The position numbers and the translations under genes were made by a program. From a virus: DNA of 28,851 bases. Each line of letters opens with the position of its first letter. The stretch's first letter is position 1. A model generated the notes under the pieces. The model searched no databases. It saw only the letters and a program-made list of their open reading frames with translations, and was not told where the DNA came from. Of the stretch, positions 5,816 through 14,371 are shown in pieces. The stretch is taken from IMG/VR virus record IMGVR_UViG_3300027759_000327, positions 1 through 28,851 of that record; one strand, 5' to 3'.

Positions 5816-5844
5816 ATTATCCCACATTATTCTTTGTATAGCAA
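5816..5844 (-). promoter_or_regulatory. Leftward promoter for the lone reverse gene
   Basis: On the minus strand TTGCTA (5844-5839) is followed after exactly 17 bases by GATAAT (5821-5816), 31 bases before the start codon. A perfect rightward TATAAT at 5812-5817 overlaps its -10, without a clear -35, so a divergent pair is possible. Confidence 0.6.
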
Positions 5845-5874
5845 CCTTGACCAACCCTAGAGGAGTCAAACAAA

Positions 5875-6117
5875 ATGGCACAAGTCGGAAGACCAATAAA
5901 CAAACTTCATCAGGAAGACGTACGCAAAAAGATTCAAGTAAGTCAATTACTAAATGTTTTGCAAAATCATGCACTTGGTGAAACTGAGGAACTTAGTCCT
6001 ACAAGGATGAAGGCTATTGAGATACTCTTGCGTAAATCAATGCCTGACATGGCTTCAGTAACCATAAGTGGCGACTCTGACCAACCACTCCAGCACATCG
6101 TTACATGGGCGAAGTAA
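5875..6117 (+). CDS. terS: Terminase small subunit
   Basis: The 80-residue protein starts at ATG 5875 behind AGGAG (5861-5865). It begins G-R-P-I-N-K-L and has helices with L-S-P-T-R-M-K-A-I-E-I-L-L-R-K-S-M-P-D, typical of small terminase-like proteins of podovirus-type phages, and it directly precedes and overlaps by 13 bases the large subunit gene. It should recognise the packaging site on phage DNA and load the motor. It is short compared with the usual 100-180 residues, lacking a large oligomerisation domain, so it may be a minimal version. The C-terminal I-V-T-W segment may contact the large subunit. Confidence 0.75.
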   Translation: MAQVGRPINKLHQEDVRKKIQVSQLLNVLQNHALGETEELSPTRMKAIEILLRKSMPDMASVTISGDSDQPLQHIVTWAK

Positions 6118-7367
6118 TCGAAATTCCCTATGCGCCAAGGGAACACCAACTAAAGGTTCACGAGTTACTGGAAGCACATAGGTTTGCAGTAGTTGTGGCT
6201 CACAGGCGTTTTGGTAAGACAGTTGCTGCTCTTAACCATCTAATCCGTGATGCGGTGCTAAACCAGAAGGAAGCCCCAAGGTATGCCTACATTGCGCCTA
6301 CCTACGGACAAGCTAAGAGGGTGGCTTGGGATTATCTTGTTAAATATACTGAACCTTTAGGTGGGACTAACAACATCTCAGAACTGAGAGTGGACTTCTG
6401 GGGTAGGCGAATCCAGTTGTACGGCTCAGACAATCCTGATTCCCTCCGAGGGCAATATTTCGATGGGGTCTGCCTTGATGAAATTGGTGACCAGAATCCT
6501 AAGATATGGACAGATATTGTTAGACCTGCTTTAGCTGACAGAAAGGGCTATTGCCTTTTCATTGGAACGCCTCGTGGACACAACCACTTTAAAGAACTGC
6601 GAGACAGGGCTGAGAAAGAGGATGGGTGGGGTTTGTTAGAGTTCAAAGCCTCAGAGACAGGGGTAGTGGATGACACAGAACTGAAGGCGGCTAAGAATGA
6701 GATGGGTGAGGATAAATACCGCCAAGAGTTTGAGTGTAGCTTTGACGCTGCTGTAGAAGGCTCTTACTATGGGCAAATGCTGAACGAATTAGAAGAAAAG
6801 AAGCATATGCAGGAGATTCCCAGAGAGGAATTGAGCAGAACTTTTACTGCTTGGGACTTGGGTATGGGTGACTCTACGTCTATCTGGGTGGCTCAGTTAG
6901 TGGGTACTGAGGTGCGACTGATTGACTATTACGAGAATCATGGCGTAGGTTTAGACCACTACGTTAAGTGGATTAAGGACAACGATTATCTCAAAGCTGA
7001 ACACATCCTTCCGCATGACGTTAGGGTCAGGGAACTTGGAACTGGTAAAAGCCGCATGGAAATGCTTGAAGACGCAGGGCTAGAAGTCAAGATTGCACCC
7101 AGAATGGGACTAGACGATGGCATCCAAGCAGTAAGGCGACTATTGCCAAGGTGTTGGTTTAATGTACCAAAAGTACAGATTGGCTTAAATTGTCTAAGAA
7201 ATTACCGCAGAGATTACGATGAGAAGCGTAAGATATTCTTTGAGCGTCCATTGCATGATTGGTCATCGCATGGCTCGGACTCATTCCGCTACTTAGCCCT
7301 TGGATTGGATGAAGGACATTCAACGTGGTCTAAGCCTATTAACTCAGCACCGAAATGGATTGTTTAA
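6105..7367 (+). CDS. terL: Terminase large subunit (packaging ATPase-nuclease)
   Basis: All elements of a two-domain large terminase are visible in 420 residues. The ATPase has a Walker A-like A-H-R-R-F-G-K-T at 32-39, a Walker B V-C-L-D-E at 122-126 and a coupling motif G-T-P at 154-156. The RNase H-like nuclease begins at T-A-W-D251 with a second acidic site in L-P-H-D305 and a third in the H-D-W-S-S-H-G-S-D-S-F-R-Y segment at 384-396. It binds the portal, pumps DNA into the procapsid and cuts it. The length is normal. It overlaps the small subunit by 13 bases, and its TAA shares one base with the next start. Confidence 0.95.
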   Translation: MGEVIEIPYAPREHQLKVHELLEAHRFAVVVAHRRFGKTVAALNHLIRDAVLNQKEAPRYAYIAPTYGQAKRVAWDYLVKYTEPLGGTNNISELRVDFWGRRIQLYGSDNPDSLRGQYFDGVCLDEIGDQNPKIWTDIVRPALADRKGYCLFIGTPRGHNHFKELRDRAEKEDGWGLLEFKASETGVVDDTELKAAKNEMGEDKYRQEFECSFDAAVEGSYYGQMLNELEEKKHMQEIPREELSRTFTAWDLGMGDSTSIWVAQLVGTEVRLIDYYENHGVGLDHYVKWIKDNDYLKAEHILPHDVRVRELGTGKSRMEMLEDAGLEVKIAPRMGLDDGIQAVRRLLPRCWFNVPKVQIGLNCLRNYRRDYDEKRKIFFERPLHDWSSHGSDSFRYLALGLDEGHSTWSKPINSAPKWIV

Positions 7368-7543
7368 TGTATGTACAAATGCAGGGCATAAATTTAGCCC
7401 CAAAGGTAAAAGAACTTGAAAAACGCATCGAAATGTTGGAAAATGTGGTAAAAGAGTTACAATCCACACCAAGACCGAAACTTGGTCGCCCTCCAAAGGA
7501 TGCACATGGAAACGAACGACTTGAAGTCGATACTGCAAGCTGA
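7367..7543 (+). CDS. Small coiled-coil protein with AT-hook-like motif
   Basis: This frame encodes 58 residues from ATG 7367, which overlaps the terminase stop as TAATG. Residues about 9-33 form a heptad-type coiled coil (V-K-E-L-E-K-R-I-E-M-L-E-N-V-V), and P-K-L-G-R-P-P-K at 37-44 resembles an AT-hook core (G-R-P). It overlaps the portal gene by 38 bases. Such small genes between terminase and portal are common in podovirus-type phages; the function is unknown, but a DNA- or terminase-bridging role is a fair guess. Confidence 0.6.
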   Translation: MYVQMQGINLAPKVKELEKRIEMLENVVKELQSTPRPKLGRPPKDAHGNERLEVDTAS

Positions 7544-9638
7544 AATTGATGACGCTATTGGCTTTATTGAGAGTGAAACAGTAGAGCAGCGCAAACAGGC
7601 TTTAGAAGCGTATCTCCGTCAACCTTATGGGAATGAGGTAGAAGGTAAGTCTTCAATCGTTACAGGTGAAGTTGCAGAAGCCATTGATGGTGCTTTGCCT
7701 TCCCTAGTCCGTATCTTTACAGGCTCAGATGATATTGTAGTTTTTGAGCCTCAAGGCCCGAAGGACGAAGCATCTGCAAAACAAGCGACACAGTATTGCA
7801 ACTGGGTTTTTAGCCGTGATAACGAAGGCGTGGCTATTCTCCATGATTGGTTCAAGGATGCTCTGCTTCAAAAGAACGGCATCATAAAAGCCTATTGGGA
7901 AGACAAAGAAGACATAACCAAAGAGCGTTACTTTGACTTGACTAACGATGAGTTAGCAATGCTGATGAGTGATGAGACTATGGAGATTGTCGAGCAAGAT
8001 ACGACAGAGTTCCCAATATTTGACCCAATGGGTCAGCCAGTTATAGACCCTATGGGTATGCCTGTGATGGGTGCTACTCATAACGTAGTTGTGCAACAAA
8101 AGAAAAAGTCAGGCAAGGTAACGATTGAGAACGTACCGCCAGAGGAGTTCTTGATTAGCAAAAAGGCTCGAACTATTGCTGATAGCCCATTTGTAGCCCA
8201 CAGACAGATGTTGACTCGTAGCACATTGATTGCTATGGGTTTCAACAAAGACCAAGTAGAGAGTTTACAGATGGGTGATGCTTTGGCTTATACGCCAGAG
8301 CGTGTGGCTCGTTATGCTGCTGGTGAGCAACCTTACCAAGTTCAGACTGATGACCCTTCAATGCAAGAGATTGAAGTCTTTGAGTGCTATGTCAAAACTG
8401 ATATAGATGGCAAGGGCATTGCTTCTCTGACTCAAGTTTTCTATGCGGGAAATGAGATTCTTCAAGATGAGAAGGGCAAAGAGATTATTGAGGAAACAGA
8501 CTATGTTCCTTTTCACTCAATTTGTCCTATTCCAATTCCGCACAAGTTCTTTGGTAACTCGTTAGCTGACAGAACAGTTGACCTACAGTTAATCAAGACC
8601 ACTATCACTCGTCAGATGTTGGATAACTTATATCTGACAAACAATGCTCGTGTGGTTGCGGTGGAAGGTCAAGTAAACCTTGATGACTTGCTTACATCTA
8701 CAGCAGGTGGTGTTATTCGTGCCAAGTCTCCTAATGCTGTCCAACAGTTAGTTGTGCAGAACGTAGCAAATCAGGCTTTCCCAATGCTTCAGTATCTGGA
8801 CACAGTACAGTCTAAGCGTACTGGTGTATCTGATGCTTCACAGGGTTTAGACCCTTCTATCTTGCAGAATGTCACGGCAGCAGCAGTAGCTTCTATGCAA
8901 CAAGCTGGCGCAGGTAAGATTGAACTGATTGCTCGAATCTTTGCTGAGACAGGCGTTAAGTCTTTGTTTAAGGGCATCCTTCACTTGCTCTGTAAGTACC
9001 AAGACAAGGCTCGAATGGTTCGTATGCGTGGTGAGTTTGTAGAGTTTGACCCTCGTACATGGGCTAACCAATATGACGTGTCTATCAACGTAGGTTTAGG
9101 TGCTGGAAACCGACAAGAGCAGATGGCTATGTTGTCGATGGTTCTTGCTAAACAAGAGCAGTTGATTGGTCAGTACGGCCCTGCTAATCCTTACGTTTCA
9201 CCTGCACAGTATCGTGGCACATTGGGGCGCATGGTAGAGATTGCAGGATTTAAGGATTCTGCTGAGTTCTACAAAGCAATTACGCCAGAGCAAGACCAAC
9301 AATTAAGTAATCCTCCTCCACAACAACAGCAGATGCCTCCAGAGGTTCAAGCATTGATGGCTAGAACTCAGGCTGAGATACAAGCCAACCAAGCTAAAGC
9401 ACAAGCTGACTTGCAGATGCAACAACAACAGATGCAGATTGATATGCAGATGGCTGAACAGAAGGCTGCTCTTGAAATGCAATTGATGCGTGAAAAAGAA
9501 ATGGCTAAGTTGCAATTAGAGCGTGAGAAACAACAGGCTTACTTTGCATTGAAGCAACAAGAGTTTGAAGCAGAAGCCCAATTGAAGGCAATGAAGATTG
9601 GTGCTGGCATTACATCCAACGTAGAGATTAGAGGTTAA
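7506..9638 (+). CDS. Portal protein (SU10/P22 type)
   Basis: The start is ATG 7506, with AAGGA at 7496-7500; the product has 710 residues. The N-terminal part with Y-L-R-Q-P-Y-G-N-E-V-E-G-K-S-S, I-V-T-G-E-V and the S-L-V-R-I-F segment is the wing/clip region typical of SU10-type portals. Residues about 360-480 carry the stem, including I-P-I-P-H-K-F-F-G and R-T-V-D. From about 600 on the sequence is Gln/Met/Ala-rich and coiled, forming the long barrel seen in P22-type portals. It makes the dodecameric ring at one capsid vertex, the docking point for terminase and later the adaptor. Length and motifs are intact. Confidence 0.9.
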   Translation: METNDLKSILQAEIDDAIGFIESETVEQRKQALEAYLRQPYGNEVEGKSSIVTGEVAEAIDGALPSLVRIFTGSDDIVVFEPQGPKDEASAKQATQYCNWVFSRDNEGVAILHDWFKDALLQKNGIIKAYWEDKEDITKERYFDLTNDELAMLMSDETMEIVEQDTTEFPIFDPMGQPVIDPMGMPVMGATHNVVVQQKKKSGKVTIENVPPEEFLISKKARTIADSPFVAHRQMLTRSTLIAMGFNKDQVESLQMGDALAYTPERVARYAAGEQPYQVQTDDPSMQEIEVFECYVKTDIDGKGIASLTQVFYAGNEILQDEKGKEIIEETDYVPFHSICPIPIPHKFFGNSLADRTVDLQLIKTTITRQMLDNLYLTNNARVVAVEGQVNLDDLLTSTAGGVIRAKSPNAVQQLVVQNVANQAFPMLQYLDTVQSKRTGVSDASQGLDPSILQNVTAAAVASMQQAGAGKIELIARIFAETGVKSLFKGILHLLCKYQDKARMVRMRGEFVEFDPRTWANQYDVSINVGLGAGNRQEQMAMLSMVLAKQEQLIGQYGPANPYVSPAQYRGTLGRMVEIAGFKDSAEFYKAITPEQDQQLSNPPPQQQQMPPEVQALMARTQAEIQANQAKAQADLQMQQQQMQIDMQMAEQKAALEMQLMREKEMAKLQLEREKQQAYFALKQQEFEAEAQLKAMKIGAGITSNVEIRG

Positions 9639-9640
9639 TC

Positions 9641-11170
9641 ATGGCTTATACACAGGCAGAAATAAATGCGGCACTAGCGGCTGAATTAGCCGCTAACCCT
9701 ATGGCATCTCAAGCTGGTTTAATTGATGTTGCCAAGTCTGCATATGGTTTGACAGATGCTCAAATCAATGCGGCTTTTGATACTATCGCTGGCTTTAATG
9801 CTCAAGGTCAATATGACCCTGCCGATTACATTGCTAATCGTGTAACTGGAACAGTTGACCCTCAATTGGTTGTAGATGCGGCTAATGCGGCTCGTGCTAA
9901 AGAGTACGCTGCAAATGTAGCGTTCTCAAGAGCCAACTCGGTACAGCACTCAGTTGTTAACCCTACAACTGGCAAACTTACACAGTTAAACGAGTATCAT
10001 CCCGACTTTAACCCTAATGACCCATTTACGTTGGCAATGTTAGGTCAGAAAGTTCTTGGTGGCGACACAGGTGCATCTAATTTCTTTTTAACAAACCCAC
10101 AGTATCGTCCACTAGCAGATGCTGCTTGGGCAGCAGAAAAAGCAAGATTAGATGCGCCAGCCTCGCAACAAGGTTTGCTAACTGCTACTGGACAAACAGG
10201 ACAAGCGCAAACACAAGCAGGGCAAGCACAAGCAGCTAGAACTTATACGCCAGCAGAAACTGCGGCTTATAACGCATTTAAATCTGGAGATATTGCGGCT
10301 GCCAATAACGCAATTCAGTCTGGAAAATTAACTGCGGCTCAAATTAAAAATAGTTTTGGTTTTACAGATGCTGATATTGCTTATTTGGCTAACAATTCTG
10401 GAATTAAGTTTTATACACCAACAACTGTAACAACTGGCGTTACTGGTGGAACTGTTGGTGGAACTACTGGAACTAATAGATATGCGGCTGGCGCAGTAGT
10501 CAATGCAAATGGCTCTGTAACAATTGGTAACAAAACATATACACCAGCAGAGGCAGCGTTATATAACGCTTACCTTGATGGCAACATGGCTGAGTTTAAT
10601 CGTTTGACAGCATTAAACAAGTTCACATTGCCAGATATGCAAGCAAAGTTTGGTTTGTCTGATGCTGACATGGCTTGGATAACCAATAATGCTGGTGGTC
10701 AGTTTTACTCTCCTACTGGGACAAAAACAGGAATTACAAACGTAATAAATACCATTGGTGGTAATCAAACACAAACAGCACCAGTTGGTCAATTCCGTGA
10801 GTTGTTCCCATCGTTTGCTGAATCTAAGCGTTTAGCAGGTCAGATGGTTGCTAATCGTCCAAGTACAGAGCAGATTGTTAGCATGATTAACTCCAATGCT
10901 GCTAGACCTGTTACTGTTGGAGGCGTAAATTATTCAGCACCAGAATCTGCCGCATACAATGCGTATATTAGTGGAAATATTCCTGAGTTCAACAGACTAA
11001 CTCAATTGAACCAACTTACAGCACCTGCTATGCAATCCAAGTTTTCATTGTCTGATGCTGATATGGCTTATATTACAAATAATAGGGGTGGTGTTTTTTA
11101 TAACCCAACTGGAACACAGCAAGCAGCACCGCCATCATTAAACAATGTCTTGAGCATGATTTCTAAGTGA
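9641..11170 (+). CDS. Virion protein with repeated ~60-residue modules
   Basis: This 509-residue protein has no enzyme motif but clear internal duplication. Residues 202-260, 300-359 and 431-490 are three copies of one module: Y-[ST]-x-[AP]-E-x-A-x-Y-N-A, a variable helix, then F-x-x-[ST]-D-A-D-[IM]-A-[YW] and a closing F-Y-x-P-T. A diverged fourth half (Y-T-Q-A-E... L-T-D-A-Q-I-N-A-A) sits at 3-46. Linkers are Gly/Thr/Gln-rich. It follows the portal with AGAGG before its ATG and precedes another low-complexity protein, so a structural or ejected role is likely. The modules may bind several equal sites, but this is inference. Confidence 0.6.
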   Translation: MAYTQAEINAALAAELAANPMASQAGLIDVAKSAYGLTDAQINAAFDTIAGFNAQGQYDPADYIANRVTGTVDPQLVVDAANAARAKEYAANVAFSRANSVQHSVVNPTTGKLTQLNEYHPDFNPNDPFTLAMLGQKVLGGDTGASNFFLTNPQYRPLADAAWAAEKARLDAPASQQGLLTATGQTGQAQTQAGQAQAARTYTPAETAAYNAFKSGDIAAANNAIQSGKLTAAQIKNSFGFTDADIAYLANNSGIKFYTPTTVTTGVTGGTVGGTTGTNRYAAGAVVNANGSVTIGNKTYTPAEAALYNAYLDGNMAEFNRLTALNKFTLPDMQAKFGLSDADMAWITNNAGGQFYSPTGTKTGITNVINTIGGNQTQTAPVGQFRELFPSFAESKRLAGQMVANRPSTEQIVSMINSNAARPVTVGGVNYSAPESAAYNAYISGNIPEFNRLTQLNQLTAPAMQSKFSLSDADMAYITNNRGGVFYNPTGTQQAAPPSLNNVLSMISK

Positions 11171-11177
11171 GAAAACC

Positions 11178-12176
11178 ATGAACTACGAACAACTGCGTGA
11201 ACTTGTTGGTGGCAGTAATCCTAAAGATATTTCTTATCAGGACATTATTTCTGGTATTCAAAGCCAATACGCACCACAGTTGAAGTCTTTGCCTACAAGG
11301 TCATTGCTAGACTATATTGGTGCTTTAGTGCCTGACCAACCAAGAATTGCTTATGGTTCTTTGTTGCAAGCACAACCTAGAAAATTACCAGAGCCTTTTG
11401 ATATTACTAAATACACAACTAAGACTGAAGGCGATACATCTACAACTACTGGTCTTACTGGTGGTGATAGTGGTGGCGATGGCGGTAATGTTGGAACTAC
11501 TGGAAACTCAGGGATTACTGTAAATGCTGATGGTACTGTTACGGCAAACACAGTAAACCAAGGTCTAGCATCAGTTGTTGGGATGGTTACTGGTTTACCA
11601 CTTGGATTGGTTGCGTCAATAACAAATGCAATAAATAATGCTACAGCCAATACTGCTAACGCAGCGATTACACAAGCAGACGTAGATAGCATAGCTACTA
11701 CTGGTAATACAGCAACTGCTGGCGCAACAGGTACAGGCGCAGCAGCCGCAGCAGCAGGAACGGCAGCAGCAGCAGCAGCAAGTGCAGCAGGAATGTCAGA
11801 TGCAGCCGCAGCAGCCGCAGGTCAAGCAGCAGCAAGTGCTACTGTAGGTGGCGCTTCTCCAGCCGCAGCAGCATCGGCAGCAGCCGCAGCAGCCGCAGCA
11901 GCCGATAGTGCAGGTAATAGTGGAATTGCAGGGGATACAGGGCCTAGCGGAATTGGTGATGGCGTTGGTGATGGAACTGCTTTTGCTAAAGGCGGTTTAG
12001 TTACCATGAACAGATTGATGGGTTCTAATCCAGTTGGTCAAGACGATGGTTATGCCTCATTGCAGTCTGGTGAGTATGTCATTAAGAAAAATGCTGTAGA
12101 TAAGTATGGTGAAGAATTCCTTGGGTTGCTTAACTCTGGAAAACTTACAAAGAAACAAATTAAATCTCTTTTATGA
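11178..12176 (+). CDS. Ala-rich virion protein with conserved C-terminal motif
   Basis: The 332-residue product has an ordered N-terminus (to about 70), a Gly/Thr linker, a hydrophobic Gly/Ala helix region (130-160) and an almost pure alanine tract at about 186-245. The C-terminal 60 residues contain K-G-G-L-V, Q-D-D-G-Y-A-S-L-Q-S-G-E-Y-V-I-K-K-N-A-V and G-x-x-F-L-xx-L-N. This ending is shared by many phage virion proteins, including some tape-measure and internal proteins, where it may be a targeting or assembly signal. It is probably a minor head or ejection protein. The stop overlaps the next ATG as ATGA. Confidence 0.6.
   Translation: MNYEQLRELVGGSNPKDISYQDIISGIQSQYAPQLKSLPTRSLLDYIGALVPDQPRIAYGSLLQAQPRKLPEPFDITKYTTKTEGDTSTTTGLTGGDSGGDGGNVGTTGNSGITVNADGTVTANTVNQGLASVVGMVTGLPLGLVASITNAINNATANTANAAITQADVDSIATTGNTATAGATGTGAAAAAAGTAAAAAASAAGMSDAAAAAAGQAAASATVGGASPAAAASAAAAAAAAADSAGNSGIAGDTGPSGIGDGVGDGTAFAKGGLVTMNRLMGSNPVGQDDGYASLQSGEYVIKKNAVDKYGEEFLGLLNSGKLTKKQIKSLL
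11738..11907 (+). repeat. GCN (Ala-codon) trinucleotide repeat tract
   Basis: About 170 bases consist largely of GCA and GCC triplets in frame with the host gene, encoding the alanine tract. Similar GCA/GCC mixes recur with small interruptions, so slippage-driven length change is likely. It is the lowest-complexity DNA in the window. Confidence 0.8.
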
Positions 12177-12415
12177 CCGACAAACACCTTTTGGCTCAAT
12201 GGGCTAAAAACTTACTAAATGATGACTTTTTCAAAGAAGTCATAGATAACTTGAAAAATGAACAGATTAGTGTGATAATTAACACAAGTGCAGAAGAATG
12301 TGATAGGCGTGAGGATGCTTATCGACATATTAAGACTTTAGAACTGATTACAGGACACCTAGAAGGTTTAGCCTCGGAAACTGTGATTAAAGAGAAGAAG
12401 TGGAAGATTCTGTAG
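12173..12415 (+). CDS. Small phage head-region protein
   Basis: This gene codes for 80 residues and begins with an ATGA overlap. It looks wholly helical: L-L-N-D-D-F-F-K-E-V-I-D-N-L, then a charged central helix with E-E-C-D-R-R-E-D-A-Y-R-H-I, and a final helix G-H-L-E-G-L. Small helical genes of this kind stand just before the scaffold gene in many podovirus-type phages. The function is not known; a chaperone or assembly factor would fit the position. The stop (413-415 of the 12000s) is itself part of a hairpin that starts the gap before the scaffold. Confidence 0.6.
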   Translation: MTDKHLLAQWAKNLLNDDFFKEVIDNLKNEQISVIINTSAEECDRREDAYRHIKTLELITGHLEGLASETVIKEKKWKIL

Positions 12416-12449
12416 GGTTTACCCTACCCTCCGTCCAGAAGGTTTCTGG
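12412..12449 (+). other. Tandem hairpins before the scaffold gene
   Basis: GTAGGG (12412-12417) / CCCTAC (12422-12427) with a TTTA loop, then CCAGAA (12435-12440) / TTCTGG (12444-12449) with a GGT loop. No T-run follows, so these are more likely mRNA processing or stabilising structures, or a leaky pause, than a terminator. Confidence 0.5.
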
Positions 12450-12467
12450 CGATTATTGAGATGACAA

Positions 12468-13391
12468 ATGGAAAACACCAACCCTAATGGGAGTGAAAGC
12501 CTAGATGTAAACCAAGCCGCTTCAGCGTTTGAGGGCATGATGGGTGATTCTGAGGAAGCTGACAACAGCCAAGCCGAAGGTCAACCAGAGGAACTTCAAG
12601 AGACTGACGAAGTTGAGTATTCAGAGGAATCTGATGAGCCAAAGCCTAGATATAAAGTCAAGGCATCTGGTGAGGAAGTCGAAGTAGAACTTGACGAACT
12701 TATTAAAGGTTATCAACAAGGTACGGACTACACTAAAAAGTCTCAGGCTCTAGCTGAACAACGTAAAGCAATTGAAGCTGAACGTGGTCACTTAGAGTAT
12801 GTAAAACAAGAACGACAGGCATACGCCCAGAAGTTGCAAGCCTTGGATAGCTTCCTTACGCAGCAACATCAGGGTGTTGACTTAGAAGTTTTAAAGGAAA
12901 CAGACCCTATCGGTTATGCGGTAGCGGTAGCTGAACAGAGCCAACGTGAGAAGCAGTTAGCAGTAGTCAGGAATGAACAGCAACGCATTGCCCAACAGCA
13001 ACAAGCCGAGCAACAAGCCTCTCTGCAAAACCATCTCCGTAATGAATCTGAGAAGCTAGTTAGTCTGATTCCTGAGTTAGCGACACCACAGGGTGATGCG
13101 GTACGGAAACAAATCCGTGACTATGCGAAGTCTGTAGGTTGGTCTGACCAAGAACTTAGTTCCGTGTATGACAGTCGTGCTGTGCATACCTTGTATAAAG
13201 CAATGAAGTATGAGCAACTTCAAAAGAGCAAACCAGAGTTGAATAAACGACTTGTGGCTGCCCCTAAGATGATGCGTAGTGGTACTTCTGCACCTCCTAC
13301 AAGGTCTGCACAAGATAAACAGGCTATGCAAAGGTTGCGTGAAACTGGAAAAGTTACTGACGCAGCAAAAGCATTTGAACGATTTTTATAA
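12468..13391 (+). CDS. Capsid scaffolding protein
   Basis: The 307-residue product has an acidic disordered N-terminus (residues 1-58), then Y-K-V-K-A-S-G-E-E-V-E-V-E-L-D-E-L-I-K-G-Y followed by Y-T-K-K-S-Q-A-L-A-E, which is a signature of podovirus-type scaffolding proteins. A long Gln-rich coiled coil runs at about 85-195, and the basic, helical C-terminus (K-M-M-R-S-G-T, then A-F-E-R-F-L) should bind the capsid subunit. It directs procapsid assembly and leaves before DNA packaging. Its place directly before the major capsid gene supports this. No protease is present nearby, so it may be released intact. Confidence 0.85.
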   Translation: MENTNPNGSESLDVNQAASAFEGMMGDSEEADNSQAEGQPEELQETDEVEYSEESDEPKPRYKVKASGEEVEVELDELIKGYQQGTDYTKKSQALAEQRKAIEAERGHLEYVKQERQAYAQKLQALDSFLTQQHQGVDLEVLKETDPIGYAVAVAEQSQREKQLAVVRNEQQRIAQQQQAEQQASLQNHLRNESEKLVSLIPELATPQGDAVRKQIRDYAKSVGWSDQELSSVYDSRAVHTLYKAMKYEQLQKSKPELNKRLVAAPKMMRSGTSAPPTRSAQDKQAMQRLRETGKVTDAAKAFERFL

Positions 13392-13409
13392 ATTTTGGAG
13401 TATTAAATT

Positions 13410-14354
13410 ATGGCTACCTATCAAACGTACACCGCTATTGGTCAGCGTGAAGACCTTACAGATGTTATTTATAACATCTCACCAACCGACACGCCCATGA
13501 TGAGTTCCATCGGCAAAACTAAAGCAACTGCTGTTTACCATGAGTGGCAAACGGACTCACTTGCAAGTGCTGCTTTAAATGTGACTGTAGAAGGTGCGAC
13601 AGCATCTGACATTACTATTTCTCCTACTACTCGTGTGGGAAATCGTTGCCAGATTTCACAGAAGACAATCAAGATTTCTAACACCTTGCAAGCTGTAGAT
13701 AAAGCTGGTCGTAAGTCTGAAAAGGCTTATAACTTGGCTAAAGCATCTGCTGAAATCAAGCGTGATATGGAATTGACATTGTTGAGCAACCAAGTTGCTA
13801 CCAATGGTAACTCCTCTACTGCTCGTGCTGCTGGTGGTTTGCAAGCATGGTTGGCTACCAACTACTCTGGCGGCACTTCTGGCGTTGCTGGTGCATCTGG
13901 TACAACTGCTCGTACAAACGGCACTAACCGCACTTTCACAGAAGCAATCTTGCAAACTGTTGTTAAGAGCGTTTATACCGCAGGTGGCAATCCTAAAATC
14001 TTGATGGTTACTCCTGCTCACAAGCAAACAGTATCAGGATTTGCTGGTATTGCTGCTCAGCGTTACATGGCCCCTACAAATGCCCCTACGACTATCATCG
14101 GGGCGGCAGATGTTTACCTGTCAGATTTCGGCACTCTGAGCGTTGTTCCCTCAAGGTTCATGAACAGCACTAACTCTGCTGACGATGTTGCTTTCTTGCT
14201 TGACCCTGACATGGCTGCTGTAGCTTATCTGCGTCCCTTCCAGACCAATGAGTTGGCTGTTACTGGTGACAACGAATCTACACAACTGTTGGCTGAGTTC
14301 ACGTTGGAAGTTCGTAACGAAGCTGCACACGGCATCATTGCTGACTTGACCTAA
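13410..14354 (+). CDS. Major capsid protein (DUF5309/SU10 type)
   Basis: The 314-residue protein starts at ATG 13410 behind a TGGAG site. The N-terminal D-V-I-Y-N-I-S-P-T-D-T-P-M-M-S-S-I and the W-Q-T-D-S-L motif mark the DUF5309 (SU10-type) HK97-fold capsid family; the C-terminal P-S-R-F-M and Y-L-R-P-F-Q-T region is also typical. No cleaved N-terminal pro-domain is apparent. A Gly/Ser/Thr-rich loop at about 143-172 may be the surface insertion. Subunits form the icosahedral shell around the scaffold. A strong terminator follows the stop, as expected for the most highly produced protein. Confidence 0.9.
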   Translation: MATYQTYTAIGQREDLTDVIYNISPTDTPMMSSIGKTKATAVYHEWQTDSLASAALNVTVEGATASDITISPTTRVGNRCQISQKTIKISNTLQAVDKAGRKSEKAYNLAKASAEIKRDMELTLLSNQVATNGNSSTARAAGGLQAWLATNYSGGTSGVAGASGTTARTNGTNRTFTEAILQTVVKSVYTAGGNPKILMVTPAHKQTVSGFAGIAAQRYMAPTNAPTTIIGAADVYLSDFGTLSVVPSRFMNSTNSADDVAFLLDPDMAAVAYLRPFQTNELAVTGDNESTQLLAEFTLEVRNEAAHGIIADLT

Positions 14355-14371
14355 TCATTAGGTGACTCCAA

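Noticed and set aside
5787-5817. Full rightward promoter for the terminase operon
   Set aside because: TATAAT at 5812-5817 is perfect, but no acceptable -35 lies at 16-18 bases; it overlaps a better leftward promoter, so I list only the latter.
11738-11907. Non-coding microsatellite
   Set aside because: The tract stays in frame with a gene whose C-terminus is conserved, so it codes for alanines.
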